From contig CALXRI010000009.1 in the NCBI GenBank assembly GCA_944390795.1, positions 1-64,000 on the forward strand: DNA of 64,000 bases. Direction: 5' to 3'. The notes under the pieces were generated by a model. That model saw only the letters and a program-made list of their open reading frames with translations, did no database searches and was not told the origin of the DNA. Shown piece after piece: positions 50,221 to 58,817 of this stretch; the first letter of the stretch is position 1, and each line of letters starts with the position of its first letter. The stretch is from an uncultured Victivallales bacterium (GTDB lineage: Bacteria; Verrucomicrobiota; Lentisphaeria; Victivallales; UBA1829). Both the position numbers and the translations under genes were made by a program.

Positions 50221-52286
50221 ACATGCCACCCGCAATGCCCGCGATATTCGCCGGACTTCTGTTCACGGTTCTGCTGATCTGCGGAATTGCCGAATTCCGC
50301 AGAGCGCCGCGGGGACGCCTGCTGCTTTATTTCGTTCTGCGCATGGGAGCATTTCTTCTGCTCGCCCTGATTCTGACATCTTCCGGCACGCTCCGCTGGG
50401 AGAGAACGCGCATCCCGCTGGAGGTCATCCTGCTCCGGGACGTTTCCGACAGCATGAGGATCCAGCAGGAATCCGTGCGCCGTGAATTTCAGGCAGTCCA
50501 TGACGAAACTCTGCGCGCGCTCAACGCTGTCCCGGGAATCCGGATCACGGAGCTGGTCTTTGCCGCAGAAACCGCGCCGGCGCGGAAAAGCCGCGTCCTG
50601 CCGGGCGGATCGACCGCTCTCGGCGACGCGCTGGCATCCCTGGCGCGCCGATACGCGGGGGCGCGGATTTTCCTCCTCAGCGACGGCCGCTCCAACAGCG
50701 GCGTGCATCCCGCCGCGGCCGCGGCGTTTCTGAAAAGCCAGGGCGCCGTTCTCAACGTGCTTCTGCCCGGGCGGACCGGAGAGGAACAATACCCCTCCAT
50801 CGTCTTCGAATCCGCCGCCGCGCCGGACTCCTTCCGCTCCGGGCAGCCGCCGCTTTTCCGCGCCATGCTCCTTCTTTCCGGCATCCCGGAGGGAAAAAGC
50901 GGAACGCTGCACGCGGAGCTTCGGATTGACGGGAAACCGGCGGGAGAGATCCGGAGGAATGCGGACAGCCCGGATGTCGAACTGCGCTTCAATCCGGATG
51001 CCGCCGTCCTTCCCGCCTCCGGCTGGCATGAATTTGAAATCCGCGCGGAACTCCGCGTGCCGGACGCCGCGCCCCTCCGGACCGTCTTCCGGGATGTTTT
51101 CGAAGTCCCCGCCGAAAACGCCGCAATGCTCCTCTGGAACAGAATGGATCCGGAACTGAGCGCGCTGCTGCCTCTTCTGCGCGAACGCTACCGCCCGTTC
51201 CATTTCGCCTATGCTTCCGTGTTCGCAGGGGAATCCGCAAAAGAACAGGAAAAACGGATCGATTCCCTCCGGCTCCTGATGCTCGGCCCGGTGCTCCCGG
51301 ACGCACTTTCCGCCGGCATCCGGAAACGGATTGCGGCCAGACTGCATTCCGGAACTCTGACGCTCCTCTTCCTGTCGCCCCGGGTTCTGAACGCATGGAG
51401 CCGCGATCCGGAAATCGGCAGATACGTTCCCGCCGCCGCGGCCTTCACACGCCTTCCGGACGGCACGCGCTACCGTTTCACGGACAGCGGCAGAATGCAT
51501 TCCCTGCCGTTCGCGTCGCTCTGGCGCATGACACCCAAACCGTCGGCGGCGGCAAAACGGCTCCCCGGGGACTGGAACGGCCTGCCGCCCCTGGTTCTTT
51601 CCACGGGCAATGTTTCGGCTTTCGCACCGGCGGGCACCTGGCGCTGGCGCCTTTCCCCGGACCGCTCCCGCGCACTCGCCTACACTCCCTTCTGGACGCA
51701 GATGCTTGGAAGCTGCGACAATTTCGACGGAAGCGATCTGCATTTTTCCATTGTCCGCGCGGACACTCTTCTCAGCAGCGACCTCTACCGTTTCACCGTC
51801 GAGGACTACGGCAGGAAAACTTCCGGAACGGAACTGCGACTGCTCCGCCGTGACACCGGAACCGGAACAATGCGGAAACTTCTTTCCTTCGGACCGGCGG
51901 AGAACCGCGTCTCCTCGGCGCTGCTCCGGATCACGGAACCGGGTGTTCACTGGTTTCAGGCGGAAGACGCGAAATCGAACCGGCGCACAAAACCTGTTCC
52001 CCTTGTTGTGCGCGGAAATGAAAAGGAGCAACGCTTCAGCACGCCGGATACGGAGATGCTGCGCATGCTGGCGGAACTGGGCGGAGGTTCGGCGCTCGGA
52101 CGCGCCGCAGTCCGTTCCGCCGCAGAAAAGCTGGCGGAACTGGCGGAAAAACCTGCATACGTCCACAGCAGGCAGTATCAGGAACCGCCGGCAGGATTCC
52201 GGATGCTCTGCGCCCTGCTCGCCTTTCTCCTTCTTGCCGCGGAATGGCTGCTGAGAAAAAAGGAGTCCTGTCATGCCGGATCATGA
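50214..52286 (+). CDS. Membrane protein with von Willebrand factor A domain
   Basis: A 690-residue protein. Two helices near the start (about 8-25 and 40-60) are followed by a vWA domain with a complete MIDAS DVSDSM at about residue 82, then GGSTALGDALASL and FLLSDGRSNSG. Residues about 190-640 are beta-rich and periplasmic, with a last helix near 665-680 and a basic tail. It lies between the BatA-like gene (7-base overlap) and the DUF4175 gene (14-base overlap), all in one translation-coupled string. The intact MIDAS, in contrast to its neighbour, suggests this is the metal-binding partner for a ligand or for the MoxR complex. Confidence 0.84.
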   Translation: MLNMPPAMPAIFAGLLFTVLLICGIAEFRRAPRGRLLLYFVLRMGAFLLLALILTSSGTLRWERTRIPLEVILLRDVSDSMRIQQESVRREFQAVHDETLRALNAVPGIRITELVFAAETAPARKSRVLPGGSTALGDALASLARRYAGARIFLLSDGRSNSGVHPAAAAAFLKSQGAVLNVLLPGRTGEEQYPSIVFESAAAPDSFRSGQPPLFRAMLLLSGIPEGKSGTLHAELRIDGKPAGEIRRNADSPDVELRFNPDAAVLPASGWHEFEIRAELRVPDAAPLRTVFRDVFEVPAENAAMLLWNRMDPELSALLPLLRERYRPFHFAYASVFAGESAKEQEKRIDSLRLLMLGPVLPDALSAGIRKRIAARLHSGTLTLLFLSPRVLNAWSRDPEIGRYVPAAAAFTRLPDGTRYRFTDSGRMHSLPFASLWRMTPKPSAAAKRLPGDWNGLPPLVLSTGNVSAFAPAGTWRWRLSPDRSRALAYTPFWTQMLGSCDNFDGSDLHFSIVRADTLLSSDLYRFTVEDYGRKTSGTELRLLRRDTGTGTMRKLLSFGPAENRVSSALLRITEPGVHWFQAEDAKSNRRTKPVPLVVRGNEKEQRFSTPDTEMLRMLAELGGGSALGRAAVRSAAEKLAELAEKPAYVHSRQYQEPPAGFRMLCALLAFLLLAAEWLLRKKESCHAGS

Positions 52287-54954
52287 GGAACGGTGCACAC
52301 TGCGGAATCTCCCTTCCGCCTTCTGGAAGGCGGAACGGTTCTTCTGCTGGGGGCGTGCAGTCCGCGCAATGCTGACGCTGTTCTGCGACTTCTCCCTTCT
52401 GCTTGTCATCTGCCGCGCGGCGGATCCCTTCTGCGCAGCCTGGAATGAAATCCTGAAACGTCTTCTCGTCTGGGCGGCGCTACTCGGAATTTTTCTTCAT
52501 GCCGCATGGATCTTTCTTGCGCCATGGATCGGGAAACGCGGAATCCCCGACTTCTTCGCCATGCTGTCGCACGGTTCGGAAAAAGCGCGGAAGATCGCCG
52601 CACCGCTTCTGACTCGCCGGATGCTGGCGGACGACACCGCCGCCGTCATCCGGGTTCTGACCCGTTCCATGGAATACTTCCTGCCGCCAGCCGCACTTTG
52701 CCGTGCGGCGGCTTCCGAAGGCCTCCGTGCGGCGGGGCTTGCCGTCTGCGCCCTGCTTCTTCTGCTGATTCCGCTCGGAAAGGACGGAGGACTTGAGGGA
52801 AAACTCCTGACGCTCCGTTCCTGGCTCATGGGAGCCGGATGGACCAGCAGTATGCCGCTGGAAATCCGCTCTCTCTTCCCGGGGGGAACCATCATCAAGC
52901 CCGGTGCGGAATGGGTTGTGAAGGTGGTATTCAACCGGGAACCGGAGGGGGAATCCCCCTCCGTCCGATGCATCATCGGAAAGGAAACGCAAAGCATCCC
53001 GCTGGTTGCGATTTCCGCACGGGAATATCAGGCGCTCATGGCGCCCTTCTCCGGAGAATGCCGTTATGCGGTCGAAGCGGAAAACCGCCGCACAAGGGAA
53101 TTTACAGTTCTGGCGCAGCCGTCCGCGCCGGTCGTCATCCGCCGCATCTCCCTGCATGCCGCCCCCGGAACGATCAGCCTGCCGCCGGAACGGAAGAAGT
53201 GGACGGTTCCCGCCGGAGCGCGCATCGCGCTTGCGGCGGATGCGCCTGCAAACTGCCTCCGGCTTGAAATTTCCGGTTCCGGCGGACTCCGCAGACAGCT
53301 CCGCAAAGATCCCGCAACCGGATTCTGGAAGACTTCGTTCACCGTTTGGGAGAGCGGCGCCTTCTTCTTCCAGACGCTGGAAACGGACGGCACGCGCGGC
53401 GGATCCGAACTCTACACGCTCGAAATTCAGCAGGACAATCCGCCGTCGGTCAGAATTGCGGCGCCGGCGAATCTCGCGCCGCTGCATCATCCCGGATCCT
53501 TCACGGTGGAAGCGGACGACGACTTCGCGCTCAAAAGCGTCACGCTCCACCTCAACAATCTCAACGGAGGCATTGAAACACTGGAAGGGGCGGCGCTCTC
53601 CGGCACGGAACGGGAATGGAAGGAACCGTTCCGTCTGACCGTTACGAAATCCGCGCGCCTCATCACTTCCGTCATTGCCGTTGCGGCGGAGGCGGAGGAA
53701 AACTCTCCCGTCCGCAGGAACGCCTTCTCGGGCATTCAGTTCCATCCCGTCGTCGTGGAATCCGAATCCGAAATGCTGAACAACCCGCAGGTGATCCGCG
53801 CATTCCGGGAATGGAGAAAAAACCGCAGATACGAGGAGCCGAACAAAAAGATCCCGCCGCCGGAAAGTCCGGACAAACAGAAAGAGCCGGAGCAAAGGCA
53901 GAATACGGAAAAGAATCACAGCGAGTCTCCCGAAGGGAAACAGAAATCCGACGACAGCCGGCAGGGAAAATCCGACTCCGGAAAACAGGACGCAGCGCCG
54001 GAAAAACATCCCGATGAGAGACGGAATGCCGGAAACGGACAGGAAAAAGACAAAAAACAGAATGACCGGAAAGGAGCGGATTCCGGAGAAGAACAGAATG
54101 CCGGAAACGGACAGGAAAAAGGAGAGAAAGGCTCCGCCGGAAAGCAAAACGCAAAACAAGAATCCGCCCAGACAGGAGGAGAACAGGACGGGAATTCCGG
54201 CAAGGAAGCTTCCCGGCAGGAACAGGCTCCATCCGGCGGAAAGGAAAACGGCGATTCCCCCGGAACACCGGGAGGGACCTCTCCCGGAAAAGGAACGGGC
54301 AGCGCACCCGCCGGAGAACAGGGGGAAGGTTCCGAAGGAAAAGATACAGAAGGAAAACAGGGCTCCCCGGACGGAAAGCAGAATGACGGAGGCGGACAGG
54401 AAGCCGGCGCGCACAGAGGCCCGGGCAGAAAACAGAAACAGACGGGAAACGGACAGGCGCAGGCAGGACGGACCAGAGCCCAGGCCGCGGACGGATCGTC
54501 ACAGGGCGGAAACCCTGCGGCCCCGGGCGGAGGCGGAAACACTGCGCTGAATACGGGGCGCAATGCGGAAAATCCGGAAGAGAAAGAAACCTCCTCCCCG
54601 CCGGAAGTCGTCGTCGGCACCGCGCGCCGGGGCGACGGGAAGAAGTCCGGTCCGCAGCAGGAAAAAACGCCTCCGCAAAATGAGCTTCCGCAAAATACGG
54701 AAAAAGACAGACCCTGGTCCATGGAAGACGACAACCGCCTGCATGCGGATCCCTCCGGCGGAAAACGGGAAACGCTCCTTCTGAAGGAAACCGGAATCGA
54801 AGTGGTTCCAGACAGAAAATACACCCAGGATCAGAAGAGCGAACTGGAGCGGGCAATCCGCCGCTACGATGCAGTCCGCGCCCGTCTGAGTGATGCGGAA
54901 CGCCGCACAGCCGATGAATATTACCGCCGTCTCCGGGAAATTCTCAGGCAATGA
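52273..54954 (+). CDS. DUF4175-like membrane protein with low-complexity tail
   Basis: An 893-residue protein. Three to four hydrophobic helices (about 35-55, 63-85, 155-172) come first, as in DUF4175, then a beta-rich periplasmic part (about 200-510). Residues about 535-830 are a long linker rich in Gly, Lys, Gln, Glu and Asn (GNGQEK motifs), followed by a short folded helix pair ending RRTADEYYRRLREIL. The tail contains a 72-base tandem repeat at DNA level. GGAG precedes the ATG, and the gene overlaps its neighbour by 14 bases. It closes the MoxR cluster. A periplasmic spanning role of the linker is inference. Confidence 0.8.
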   Translation: MPDHEERCTLRNLPSAFWKAERFFCWGRAVRAMLTLFCDFSLLLVICRAADPFCAAWNEILKRLLVWAALLGIFLHAAWIFLAPWIGKRGIPDFFAMLSHGSEKARKIAAPLLTRRMLADDTAAVIRVLTRSMEYFLPPAALCRAAASEGLRAAGLAVCALLLLLIPLGKDGGLEGKLLTLRSWLMGAGWTSSMPLEIRSLFPGGTIIKPGAEWVVKVVFNREPEGESPSVRCIIGKETQSIPLVAISAREYQALMAPFSGECRYAVEAENRRTREFTVLAQPSAPVVIRRISLHAAPGTISLPPERKKWTVPAGARIALAADAPANCLRLEISGSGGLRRQLRKDPATGFWKTSFTVWESGAFFFQTLETDGTRGGSELYTLEIQQDNPPSVRIAAPANLAPLHHPGSFTVEADDDFALKSVTLHLNNLNGGIETLEGAALSGTEREWKEPFRLTVTKSARLITSVIAVAAEAEENSPVRRNAFSGIQFHPVVVESESEMLNNPQVIRAFREWRKNRRYEEPNKKIPPPESPDKQKEPEQRQNTEKNHSESPEGKQKSDDSRQGKSDSGKQDAAPEKHPDERRNAGNGQEKDKKQNDRKGADSGEEQNAGNGQEKGEKGSAGKQNAKQESAQTGGEQDGNSGKEASRQEQAPSGGKENGDSPGTPGGTSPGKGTGSAPAGEQGEGSEGKDTEGKQGSPDGKQNDGGGQEAGAHRGPGRKQKQTGNGQAQAGRTRAQAADGSSQGGNPAAPGGGGNTALNTGRNAENPEEKETSSPPEVVVGTARRGDGKKSGPQQEKTPPQNELPQNTEKDRPWSMEDDNRLHADPSGGKRETLLLKETGIEVVPDRKYTQDQKSELERAIRRYDAVRARLSDAERRTADEYYRRLREILRQ
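54024..54121 (+). repeat. Direct repeat in the low-complexity tail (72-base period)
   Basis: A 26-base segment beginning GAATGCCGGAAACGG is identical at 54024-54049 and 54096-54121. The period of 72 is a multiple of three, so the repeat keeps the frame and the tail can grow or shrink by whole units. Confidence 0.8.
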
Positions 54955-54967
54955 ACCTCCCCGGCCG

Positions 54968-55016
54968 GGACATGCGGCGGATCGGGGATTTCCTCTGCGG
55001 CAGCCGGCGGCTTCAG
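54968..55016 (+). repeat. Dispersed structured repeat, partial copy C
   Basis: About 48 bases starting ATGCGGCGGATCGGGG match copies A and B over the inner part (ATGCG..GG.ATC.GGGATTTC..CTGC). A hairpin in the matching place pairs GGCGGCT with AGCCCGCC with one bulged C. It follows the stop of the DUF4175 gene by about 15 bases, in the same orientation, as copy A follows its gene. The outer inverted repeats are not found here. Confidence 0.55.
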
Positions 55017-55022
55017 CCCGCC

Positions 55023-55901
55023 TCAGCCCGCCACGGGGTCCGGACGGCAGAGACGGAACGCCGTCATCGACTCCAGCGCCATCGGGACATTGTGAACGCG
55101 TACAAATTCAATCCCCTGCGCAGCAAGAGAGGCGAGCACACCCGCAGTCGCATAATCCCGCTCCGACGCCGGTTTCCCTGCGCATACACGCGCCAGAAAC
55201 GATTTGCGCGACGGGGCATAGTAAAGCGGCGCCCCGACCTTCTTCCGCAGCTCAGCGGCCCCTCTGACAAGCGCCAGATTCTGTTCCGGCGTCTTGGCAA
55301 ATCCCAGTCCCGGATCCAGCAGAATGGAATCCGGAGAAATTCCCGCCGCAACGGCCCGTTCAAACGCATGATTGAGACAGTCGGCAACCTCGGCGCAGAC
55401 ATCCGAATAACGCAAGTGTTCCGGATTCTGCATCGTCTGCGGCGTTCCGCGCATGTGCATCAGAATCACAGCCGCGTGCGCTCCGGAAACAACGGATGCC
55501 ATCTCCGGATCAAAGGTCATGGCGCTGATGTCGTTGACGATGTCAGCGCCCGCATCCAGCGCCGCCGCCGCAACCGCGGCTTTGCGCGTATCGACGCTGA
55601 TGACGGCATCGCCCCGCGCCTCCTTCAAGGCACGGATCACGGGAACGAGCCGTTCGATTTCAACAGAGACGGGAACTTCTTCCGCCCCGGGACGCGTGGA
55701 TTCGGCTCCGACGTCAATGCCGCAGGCCCCCGCATCAAGCATTGCGAGTGCGCCGCGCACGGCCCGATCCGGATCCAGAAAACGCCCTCCGTCGCTGAAG
55801 GAGTCCGGCGTCACATTCAGGATGCCGAAAAGTGCCGGAATTCCGTCCGCACCGTATTCCAGAATGCGGTCATTCCTCAGTTTCAGGCTTTTCAGGGCCA
55901 T
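55023..55901 (-). CDS. folP: Dihydropteroate synthase
   Basis: A 292-residue TIM-barrel enzyme joining p-aminobenzoate to dihydropterin pyrophosphate in folate synthesis. Motifs: FGILNVTPDSFSDGG (about 25-39), DVGAESTRPGAEEV and the C-terminal GVRVHNVP variant FVRVHNVPMA. The ATG at 55901 lies 32 bases inside the end of gyrA, so the two are read from one message with coupled translation. Sulfonamides target this enzyme in other bacteria. No folK or folB gene lies beside it. It is convergent with the DUF4175 gene, with repeat copy C between them. Confidence 0.93.
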   Translation of the reverse strand: MALKSLKLRNDRILEYGADGIPALFGILNVTPDSFSDGGRFLDPDRAVRGALAMLDAGACGIDVGAESTRPGAEEVPVSVEIERLVPVIRALKEARGDAVISVDTRKAAVAAAALDAGADIVNDISAMTFDPEMASVVSGAHAAVILMHMRGTPQTMQNPEHLRYSDVCAEVADCLNHAFERAVAAGISPDSILLDPGLGFAKTPEQNLALVRGAAELRKKVGAPLYYAPSRKSFLARVCAGKPASERDYATAGVLASLAAQGIEFVRVHNVPMALESMTAFRLCRPDPVAG

Positions 55902-58656
55902 CGGAGTCTCCGTCTTCCGTAAGTTCTTCGGGCGGAACCTCCATCTCCTCGAAATCGTCGTCCTTTTTCCCGAAGGGAATCTGTTCGACGCCCGCGGCGA
56001 CCATCACATTTTCCGCGTCATTTTCCGAAGTATGTTCCTCCGCCTCGACTTCGACCACGATCGTCGCGCCCGTGACCTTGTCCCCTTTGCGGAGATCCAT
56101 GATGCGCACCCCCATCGAGGCGCGTCCGACAATGCGGATCTCATCCACGGGAATGCGCGACACCTGTCCGCGCTCGGTGGTCAGAATCAGCTCGTCGCCG
56201 TGTTTCACGCGAAGCGCCGCGATCACGACCTCGCCGGGGCGGAGATTCAGGTTCTTCACCCCTTTTGCGCCGCGTCTTGTCAGGCGGTAGGTATCGACGT
56301 AACTGCGCTTGCCCATGCCGCCGCTCGTCACGACCAGCAGCTGCGGACGGCCGTCGTCCTCGATCTCCTCTTCGTCACTTCCTTCGGCGCTTTCCGCATC
56401 GTCATCGACGGCCTCCTCTTCGGATTCCGCATCCGGAATGTCCGTTTCGGACGCTTCCGGCTTTTCCATTTCCTCTCCGGAGGGTTCGCCGGGTTCCGCC
56501 GCGGGGATTTCAGAAGCATCAGCCGCAGGCACGACTTCCATGCTGACAATCTCATCGTCGGGCAGCTTGAAGCGGATGCCGGTCACACCTCGTGTGGCGC
56601 GCCCCATCGTGCGGACATCGGTTTCGACAAAACGGCACGCCATGCCTTTTGCAGTGGAGAGAATGATTTCGCTCGCACCGTCGGCAATTTCGGCGCCGAT
56701 CAGGTCGTCGCCTTCCTCGATCACGATGGCGCGCAGTCCGAGATTCCGCAGATGGCGGAACTCGCGGAGCGCGGTCTTCTTGATGACGCCGCGTTTCGTC
56801 GCCATGACAATCGACAGATTCTCCTGGTCGAACATCTCCTTCTGAAGCGTCAGCATTGCGCGGATCTGTTCGCCCGGCTCAATTTTGATGAGATTGACGA
56901 TCGCCTTGCCCTTTCCGGTCCTCGCCCCTTCCGGGATGTCGTAGACGTTCAGCCAGTACATGAAGCCCCGGTCGGTGAAGAAGAAGATCAGGTCGTGGCT
57001 GTCCGCGTTGAACAGATGCTCGACATGATCCTCCTCCTTGGTCTCCATGCCGATGATGCCGACGCCGCCGCGATGCTGCGTGCGGTAGGTGTCCGACGGC
57101 ACGCGCTTGATGTAGCCGGTATTGGAAACGGTAATGACACAGGAGTGGCGCGGGATCAGATCCGCATAGTTGATGTCGCCCTCGTCATAGGTGATCTCGG
57201 TCCGGCGCGGGTCGGCATAGCGGTTTTTCACATCGAGCAGTTCGTCCTTGATGACACCGAGCCGGAGCTCGCGGCTGGCAAGCAGACTGCGCAGGTATTC
57301 GATCAGCTTCATGAGCTCGTCATATTCCTTCTGGAGATCTTCGATCGCCAGTCCTGTCAGCTGATGCAGACGCATGTCGAGAATCGCCGCGACCTGGAGC
57401 TTGCTCAGACCGAACCGGGCCATCAGCGCGGCTCCGGCCTCCTCGCGGGTGCGGGATTCGCGGATGATCTTCACGACTTCGTCAATGTTCTGCACCGCGA
57501 TCAGAAGGCCGCTGACAATGTGAGCGCGCGCCTCGGCCTTGTTCAGTTCGAACTGCGTCCGGCGGGTCACGACTTCAAGACGGTGATCGACGAACGCCTG
57601 AAGCAGCTGCGAAAGATTCATCGTGCGCGGACGGTTGTGATCCACCACCAGAAGCTGGCAGCCGAGGATGCTCTCCATCTGCGTATGCGCGTAGAGCTGG
57701 TTCAGCACGACCGACGCCATCGCGCCGCGCTTGATTTCAATGACAATCCGGATGCCGGTGCGCAGACTGGTCTCGTCGCGCAGGTCGGATATGCCGGTGA
57801 TCTTCTTGTCCTTGACCAGATCGGCGATCTTCTTGACCATCATCTCCTTGTTGACGGCATAGGGAATCTCCTTGACAATGATCATCTCCTTGCCGTTCTG
57901 TTCAACGATGTCGGCCTTCGCCCGGACCTTGATGACACCGTGCCCGGTCTCATACAGACTCCGGATCGGGTCGATGCCGCAGATGACCGCGCCGGTCGGA
58001 AAGTCCGGCCCCGGCAGGAATTTCATCAGATCGCAAACGGTGGCGGACGGATTTTCCAGCAGATGGACGGTCGCGTCGATCACTTCGCCGAGATTGTGCG
58101 GCGGAATGTTCGTCGCCATGCCGACGCCGATGCCCATGCTCCCGTTCACCAGCAGATTCGGAAACTTTGCGGGCAGCACCTCCGGTTCCGTCGTGTTCTC
58201 GTCAAAGGTCGGAATCATTTCGACCGTGTCCTTGTCGATGTCCGCCAGCAGTTCTTCCGTGAAGCGCTCCATGCGGCATTCGGTATAACGGTATGCCGCG
58301 GGCGGATCGCCGTCGATGCTGCCGAAATTGCCCTGTCCGTCGATCAGCGGCATGCGCATGGAAAAATCCTGCGCCATGCGGACAAGAGTATCATAAACCG
58401 ACGAATCGCCGTGGGGATGGTATTTTCCAATCACTTCGCCGACCACGCGGGCGCTTTTCATATGGGGACGCGATTTCGCCAGTCCGAGCTGGCGCATTGC
58501 GTAAAGAATTCTGCGGTTGCAGGGCTTGAGCCCGTCACGCACATCAGGAATGGCTCTGCCGACATTCACGCTCAGGGAGTACTGCAGGTACGCAGTATGC
58601 ATGATGTCTTCAATATTGACGGGAAAATCCCGTTTCTCAATTACGCTGTCACTCAT
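55870..58656 (-). CDS. gyrA: DNA gyrase subunit A
   Basis: A 928-residue gyrase A, longer than the usual 820-880. The catalytic tyrosine is Y124 in AAYRYTECR, and the quinolone region keeps S85 and D89 (GDSSVYD), the sensitive form. The C-terminal wrapping domain starts with the GyrA box variant QHRGGVG. A strongly acidic insert of about 55 residues (coded near 56345-56540) interrupts that domain between two blades, and the C-terminus is acidic too. AGGA lies eight bases before the ATG. Overlaps folP by 32 bases. A promoter with a palindrome lies at 58739-58781. Introduces negative supercoils with GyrB, which is not in the window. Confidence 0.95.
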   Translation of the reverse strand: MSDSVIEKRDFPVNIEDIMHTAYLQYSLSVNVGRAIPDVRDGLKPCNRRILYAMRQLGLAKSRPHMKSARVVGEVIGKYHPHGDSSVYDTLVRMAQDFSMRMPLIDGQGNFGSIDGDPPAAYRYTECRMERFTEELLADIDKDTVEMIPTFDENTTEPEVLPAKFPNLLVNGSMGIGVGMATNIPPHNLGEVIDATVHLLENPSATVCDLMKFLPGPDFPTGAVICGIDPIRSLYETGHGVIKVRAKADIVEQNGKEMIIVKEIPYAVNKEMMVKKIADLVKDKKITGISDLRDETSLRTGIRIVIEIKRGAMASVVLNQLYAHTQMESILGCQLLVVDHNRPRTMNLSQLLQAFVDHRLEVVTRRTQFELNKAEARAHIVSGLLIAVQNIDEVVKIIRESRTREEAGAALMARFGLSKLQVAAILDMRLHQLTGLAIEDLQKEYDELMKLIEYLRSLLASRELRLGVIKDELLDVKNRYADPRRTEITYDEGDINYADLIPRHSCVITVSNTGYIKRVPSDTYRTQHRGGVGIIGMETKEEDHVEHLFNADSHDLIFFFTDRGFMYWLNVYDIPEGARTGKGKAIVNLIKIEPGEQIRAMLTLQKEMFDQENLSIVMATKRGVIKKTALREFRHLRNLGLRAIVIEEGDDLIGAEIADGASEIILSTAKGMACRFVETDVRTMGRATRGVTGIRFKLPDDEIVSMEVVPAADASEIPAAEPGEPSGEEMEKPEASETDIPDAESEEEAVDDDAESAEGSDEEEIEDDGRPQLLVVTSGGMGKRSYVDTYRLTRRGAKGVKNLNLRPGEVVIAALRVKHGDELILTTERGQVSRIPVDEIRIVGRASMGVRIMDLRKGDKVTGATIVVEVEAEEHTSENDAENVMVAAGVEQIPFGKKDDDFEEMEVPPEELTEDGDSDGPEKPETEE

Positions 58657-58738
58657 TTTTCATTCCTTGCCTGTCGTTATTTTCAATCTGAATTTTTCCG
58701 ATGAAAAACTGCCGGGGCAACCCCCCGAAAGAGAGGGT

Positions 58739-58781
58739 AATATACACGCTTTTTCCTCGAAACGCAAGGACGCGTACGCGT
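58739..58781 (-). promoter_or_regulatory. gyrA promoter with adjacent palindrome
   Basis: On the minus strand TTGCGT (58762-58767), 17 bases, TATATT (58739-58744). Directly upstream is a perfect 12-base palindrome, ACGCGTACGCGT (58770-58781). The leader then carries a CGGGG/CCCCG hairpin. Regulation by supercoiling or by a dimeric protein is possible. Confidence 0.55.
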
Positions 58782-58817
58782 GCGCGAAGAGATTTTTAGA
58801 GGAAAAAAGCCCGGAAA

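Noticed and set aside
55453-58704. Very long open frame (about 1080 codons) on the plus strand opposite gyrA
   Set aside because: It is the mirror of gyrA codons in high-GC DNA, has no domain and no ribosome site; gyrA itself is certain.
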